DNA from: Dryas octopetala
Taxonomy: Eukaryota > Streptophyta > Magnoliopsida > Rosales > Rosaceae
Assembly (NCBI GenBank): GCA_963921425.1
Contig: OY992839.1
Location: 3,288,501-3,352,500 of the forward strand
Length of the DNA stretch: 64,000 nt
Direction of reading: 5' to 3'
Under the pieces are notes generated by a model. That model was not told the DNA's origin, searched no databases, and worked only from the letters and a program-made list of their open reading frames with translations. A program made the position numbers and the translations under genes. Shown here piece after piece: positions 59,082 through 64,000 of the stretch. The first letter of the stretch is position 1; each line of letters begins with the position of its first letter.

Positions 59082-62000
59082 ATGGCACAGAGTAATTGGG
59101 AAGCCGATAAGATGTAAGTATTGCATTAATCAAATTGTTTTTATTTTCTATCTGCATGTGTAATTTTCCATGTCGGTAGTTTGTTTTCCATGTCGGTAGT
59201 TTGTTGTTGGGTGTTGTTCTTTTCCGTTTACTGCTTTGAATTGATCATCAGTTTGGCATTGGCATTCACCCAATTCTTGACTTGCTTCTCTGCTACAGGC
59301 TTGATGTTTATATTCATGATTATTTGTTGAAAAGAAAATTAATTGCTTCTGCAAATGCGTTTATGACTGAAGGGAAAGTGGCTACAGATCCAGTAGGTAA
59401 TGTTGTCAGCTTTTGATTCTTTCTTAATTAACTTATTGATTATTTATGTTCTTATGTATCATAAGTTGTTCGCTTGTTACTTGCTAGATTTACTTAGTGT
59501 GCATTAATTGAAATATCTTAAAAGTAATTATGGTAGAGAGTAACCTGTTTTAGATTTGAATATCCAGCAATTGATGCACCAGGAGGATTTCTCTTTGAAT
59601 GGTGGTCTGTTTTCTGGGACATATTCATTGCAAGGACAAATGAGAAGCATTCAGAGGCTGCTGCTGCTTACATTGAGGTACTTTCATGTGCTCTATATAG
59701 ATTTTGTTATGTTCGCAATAAATTTTTTTTTTTTTTCAGGAAAAAATGACTGTGGGGATTTTTTTTTTGTTTCTGAATATGTTAAGACACAGCAAATTAA
59801 GGCAAGGGAGCAACAACAGCTACAACTGCAGCAGCTGCAGCTATTGCAGCAGCGTAATGGTCAGTTACAGCGCAGGGATCCTAATCCTGCCCTTGGTGGT
59901 TCTATAAATGCTATAAACTCTGAGGGAGTAATGGGGCAACCGTCAGCCAGCGTGCTAGCCATGAAAATGTATGAAGAGCGTATGAAACACCCTCACTCGA
60001 TGGATCCAGAGACATCCCCAGTCCTTATTGATGCCAATAGAATGGCCCTTCTCAAATCAGCTACAAATCCACAAGGGTATGTTCTCCTTAGTTTTCATAT
60101 TTACTTTTGGTTTTTATCCCTTCATTTCTTTTTCCTGGCTGGAATGGATCATTCATCTGTTTGGTTCTTGTTGATTCAGCCAGTTGGTACAAAGCAATTC
60201 TGGGAACATGCCTACTGCTTTGCAGCAAATGCATGCACGAACTCCTTTGACCACTGTAACTACTCAGCCTACAACCTTTACTCTTCATCCATTTTTCTTT
60301 TTTAAAATGTATTATATTTTGGTTTCTTTGCCTTTTCTTTTCTAGCATGCTGAGCAATTTAATATGTGCACTTGTGGAGATTGTAGGAAATCAAAAGCGA
60401 AGCTAACTTGGGTGCCACTCAGAAAAGTTTGCCGATGGATCCTTCATCAATTTATGGACAAGCAATTTTACACTCAAAATCTGGACTGGGTGGTGCAGGT
60501 AACATTACTTGACCCTATCTTTTTTAGATACTGTCCACCCATGGTTGTTGGGAAGAATGGTCACTGTGCTTAGAAATTTTACATATGAATGCGTCCGTTC
60601 TTCCTTCAGGATTGAGTCAAGGTGTTACGGGACTTCCTTTGAAGGGTTGGCCTCTAACTGTAAGTTATATCTGGCTCTTTCTTCCTGGATGTTTCTTCTA
60701 TCCATTGTGAACTTATACAACTCTTTGTTGCAAAAACTGCTCCATCATACAGGGAATCGACCAATTACGACCGAACATGGGTGTACAAGTACAGAAACCT
60801 AATCTGCAGGCCCAAAATCAGCTCCTTTTGGCATCTCAACAACAGCAAGTCTTGGCGCAGGCCCAAGCTCAAAATAACCTTGGAAATTCAACAAACTATG
60901 GAGATATGGATCCTCGTAGGTTTTGTGGATTGCCTAGGGGTAGTTTGAATGCAAAAGATGGTCAATCTCCTGTGCAATCAAGTTCACCAAAGGTAACCTT
61001 TCCAACGTCAGAGACTCATTTCATGTAAATTAGGATACGTGGTAGGCATGTTCATGCATGGATAGAGAGTTGAAACTTTGTTATTTTACCTTTTTTACAT
61101 AATTATGCTAGCCTTCTTACCTTTAAGGTTTTGCTATGTGACATATTTTTCTTATAATGATTAAGAGTCTTATTTATTTTACATGGCATGTGGTACTTGC
61201 CCCAGAATAATGAAACTTCATGGGCTTAAAATTAGGTGCTTGTATAATAATCACTTTTTTTTTTTTTTTTTTTGTAAAATCCCCAAAGAGCATATATGAC
61301 CTATTTTTGAATAGTTTAGGATGCTTTTAAATCTATTATCTTTAATGCTCCTGCTCCATTTTCTGCAAATCATGTCTTTTAGGCCTTTAATGAATTTTCA
61401 CTGGTTCTTTCTTTTGAGTCAGTGTGTTGATATTTATTGTTTTCAAAAACATTATTCCTTTGAGAGGTTCAAAATGTCTTACTTTTGAGCCTTGGTTGGT
61501 GTTCAACAGATAAAAATGGCTCAGGTGCAACACTCTTCTTCCCAACAACATGACCAATTGCAACAGCTGCAAATGCAACAGGTTGTGCATAGTTATGCAG
61601 AATTAGACCTTGTACTTTTTGTGTAAGCCCTTCATCAGGGATTCAAGATTGGGCAAAGAGCTTTATTTTATTATACGAGTTAATTACTGATGGGAGCTGT
61701 TTCACAGAACTAAATATATAGAAAATGATGATATGATTCCTGCTACCATCTTATGATTTTTCAGATAGGACCTGATATTTTTCATTTTAAGATTAAGCTG
61801 ATCAGCTTCTATCGCTGTTTTCCCCTGCAGAATAACAGAAAAAGGAAACAACACTCTTCGTCTGGACCTGCCAACAGCACTGGCACAGGAAACACGGTTG
61901 GTCCTTCACCTAGTTCTCCACCATCAACTCACACACCTGGTGATGGAATTAACACAGCCAGTAGTCTGCAGCATGTTAACAGCATGCCAAAAAGCTTGAT

Positions 62001-64000
62001 GATGTATGGTCAAGAAGGAACAGGAGGTCTTCCTTCATCTTCCAATTTACTGGTATGCCAACATTAAAAATAGACGTGAACTTCTTAGTTTTTTCCCTTC
62101 TTCTGGCATACAGTTACTTGGAGGATATGTGAAGTACACATATTTGAGTTGGTTCGAAAATGTGTCCAATATGCCGAATTATATATTGATTTTTCCGAAT
62201 ATGTTTTGAGTATCAATATTTGTTGACATCTTATGGATGCTGAAAAGAAGAAGTTAGATAAAGTGGGATGACTCTTCTTCTAAGAGCATCTTTTCCTGGT
62301 GCAGGAAGACATTGAACGATTTGGAGATGTTGGTGCTTTAGAAGATAATGTGGAATCATTTTTGTCACATGATGGGGGAGACGGGAGGGATCTGTATGGA
62401 ACAATTAAGCAGAGTCCGACTGAGCACCGTAAAGAGCCTTCTAAAGGTAACTTCAACTTATATACATTTTATATGAAGAGTGAGATTTTCTTCATTCTAC
62501 TTAAGCCGTGGCCACACTCTCCAATTCAGGTTTTACGTTTGGTGAAGTTGGTTGCATACGGACTAGAAACAGCAAGGTTACCTGCTGTCACTTTTCTTCT
62601 GATGGGAAGTTGCTGGCTAGCGCTGGACATGACAAAAAGGTATTTACATGGTATAATAAGACATATCAAAGATCATAGATGTTGTGATTTACTGATAAGA
62701 TAGATACCTTTTTTGTTGGTATGAAGCATCAGTGTTTTGTGCAGTGTTAGTATGATCTCTTTGTTCAACACTAAATAGGAATGAATGGCTTGAACTTTTA
62801 ACCCCAATCTTCGGGAAAAATTTCTTCATGCCATTAAATCAATAGATCCTTGGCCTAATGCATACCTGTACATTTCTTGTGATGTGGTATTTTTTAATCA
62901 TTTTTATATGTTAAACGACATGACCTACTGGATTTTACAGTTCTCACTAGCTTCCATCAAGGTCAGGAACTCTGTTCCAAACAAGCAGGGTGCGCATGCA
63001 CATTGTTGAAGGAATGGAGAGGCCAAAAGTTAAAAGAAATAATAATTACTACTGGTTCAGTAGATAATATAGTTATTTATATGCATGTAAGGAAAGGTAT
63101 TATTAATTCTGGAGCTTAAAGGAATAAGAATAGTTATTTTGTTTGTTATATGTATCAGGTTGTCATCTGGAACATGGATACCCTGCAGACAGAGAGTACT
63201 CCTGAAGAACACAAGCTAATTATCACAGATGTTCGTTTTAGACCAAATTCATCTCAGCTGGCAACAGCTTCACTTGACAAAACTGTACGATTATGGGATG
63301 CAGCCAATGTAATTGTCTTTGCTCTCTTTGATGTATTATCAGCTTCAAATTGGGGTGTACCTTGATACATTAATAATTTCACCTTGGAGGGATTTTTATT
63401 TTATTATCTTTTATTTTTGTAATTCTAGCCTTTAGAAACCTTGTTTTAGAGGCTATGTTATGCGAGATATGGAGTTTGTGTAATTTGTATGCATTTTCAT
63501 TATACAGGTGTTGACTTATTTATCCTTTTTTGGCAGCCAAACTATTGTTTGCAAGCATTTACAGGGCACAATTCATCTGTTATGTCCCTTGACTTCCACC
63601 CAAAGAAGACTGATTTATTTTGTTCCTGTGATCATGACAATGAAATTCGCTACTGGAGTATCAATCCATTCTCCTGTACTCGTATTTCCAAGGTTTGTAA
63701 TCTTTTGTTCTTTCTTCCAAGTCTAGTGTTTTTTATTTATATAAAGCTGTATTGATCACCCCAAAAATTGTCCCTATCATTTGGAGCAGGGAGGTACTGC
63801 ACAAGTGAGATTTCAACCAAGAATTGGACAACTACTGGCGGCTGCATCGGATAAAGTTGTTTCCATCTTTGATGTCGAAACTGACAGGCAGACACGCTCA
63901 TTCCAGGTACCATGCCTGTAAATTTAGTATTTTGTGGCTGACTAACTAGTCTACCTGATTGGAAACGTTAGTCTGTTGCTTTAGGAACAAGTAAATAGAT
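59082..64000 (+). CDS. LUH: LEUNIG_HOMOLOG-type transcriptional co-repressor (5' part)
   Basis: Exons found: 59082-59113, 59299-59396, 59568-59677, 59787-60076, 60180-60255, 60387-60498, 60610-60659, 60753-60992, 61510-61581, 61831-62052, 62305-62446, 62530-62639, 63159-63308, 63537-63692 and 63790-63906; the gene continues past the window. The N-terminus [20 protein letters not shown] and [20 protein letters not shown] are the LUFS (LisH-containing) domain that binds SEUSS-type adaptors. A Gln-rich middle follows, then a conserved NNRKRK basic motif, [16 protein letters not shown], and the first WD40 repeats ([32 protein letters not shown]). Conserved phrases such as QRRDPN and MDPRRF.GLPRG and the starting MAQSN match LUH better than LUG. 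LUG/LUH proteins repress floral and developmental genes with SEU and Mediator/HDACs, and LUH (MUM1) is needed for seed mucilage. A leader intron precedes the ATG. Confidence 0.92.

Overview
The window is nuclear DNA of a flowering plant, most likely a eudicot. The evidence is split genes with GT-AG introns, AT-rich spacers, long CT microsatellites, plant-only gene families (a CLE/TDIF peptide, a phytocyanin, an RLCK-VII kinase, LEUNIG_HOMOLOG), foldback MITEs, a hAT element and an LTR retrotransposon. The exact species cannot be read from the sequence. Exon models below were built by hand from splice signals, reading-frame continuity and family knowledge.

Left part (1-32.4 kb), ordinary gene space, all genes on the plus strand: a plastid-type Ycf55/DUF3685-like protein (66-4513); an 8.5 kb spacer with a MITE and CT microsatellites; a CLE41/CLE44-type gene whose last 12 codons encode TDIF (13039-13368), with a long CT tract in its probable leader; an EMB1974-like NHL-repeat protein (16288-22463); a divergent plantacyanin (23650-24125); an RLCK-VII (PBS1-like) kinase (25353-27595); and an EamA-type transporter (29967-32352).

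Middle part (32.4-53.1 kb), a rearranged zone. It starts with an F-box/DUF295 gene split by an 801-bp hAT element with an 8-bp target duplication. Next is a 3' fragment of a PPPDE-protease gene, itself split by a 4.56 kb gag-only LTR retrotransposon with almost identical LTRs. A ~3 kb palindrome follows, carrying two head-to-head broken copies of a CCCH zinc-finger gene. Then come an inverted piece of the EamA-gene promoter, a degenerate copy of the F-box 3' end, a second smaller palindrome, and the complete PPPDE gene on the minus strand (50781-52176). Short blocks of the EamA-F-box-PPPDE interval recur two or three times here in both orientations.

Right part (53.1-64 kb): a gene-poor, repeat-rich spacer with a foldback MITE and diverged repeat units, then the 5' two-thirds of a LEUNIG_HOMOLOG-type co-repressor (from 59082, running off the right edge).

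The genes do not form a pathway. The order EMB1974 - RLCK - EamA - PPPDE matches my recollection of the Arabidopsis order At3g07060-At3g07090. If so, the window is an old syntenic block into which the phytocyanin, the F-box gene and the duplicated/TE-rich zone were inserted.
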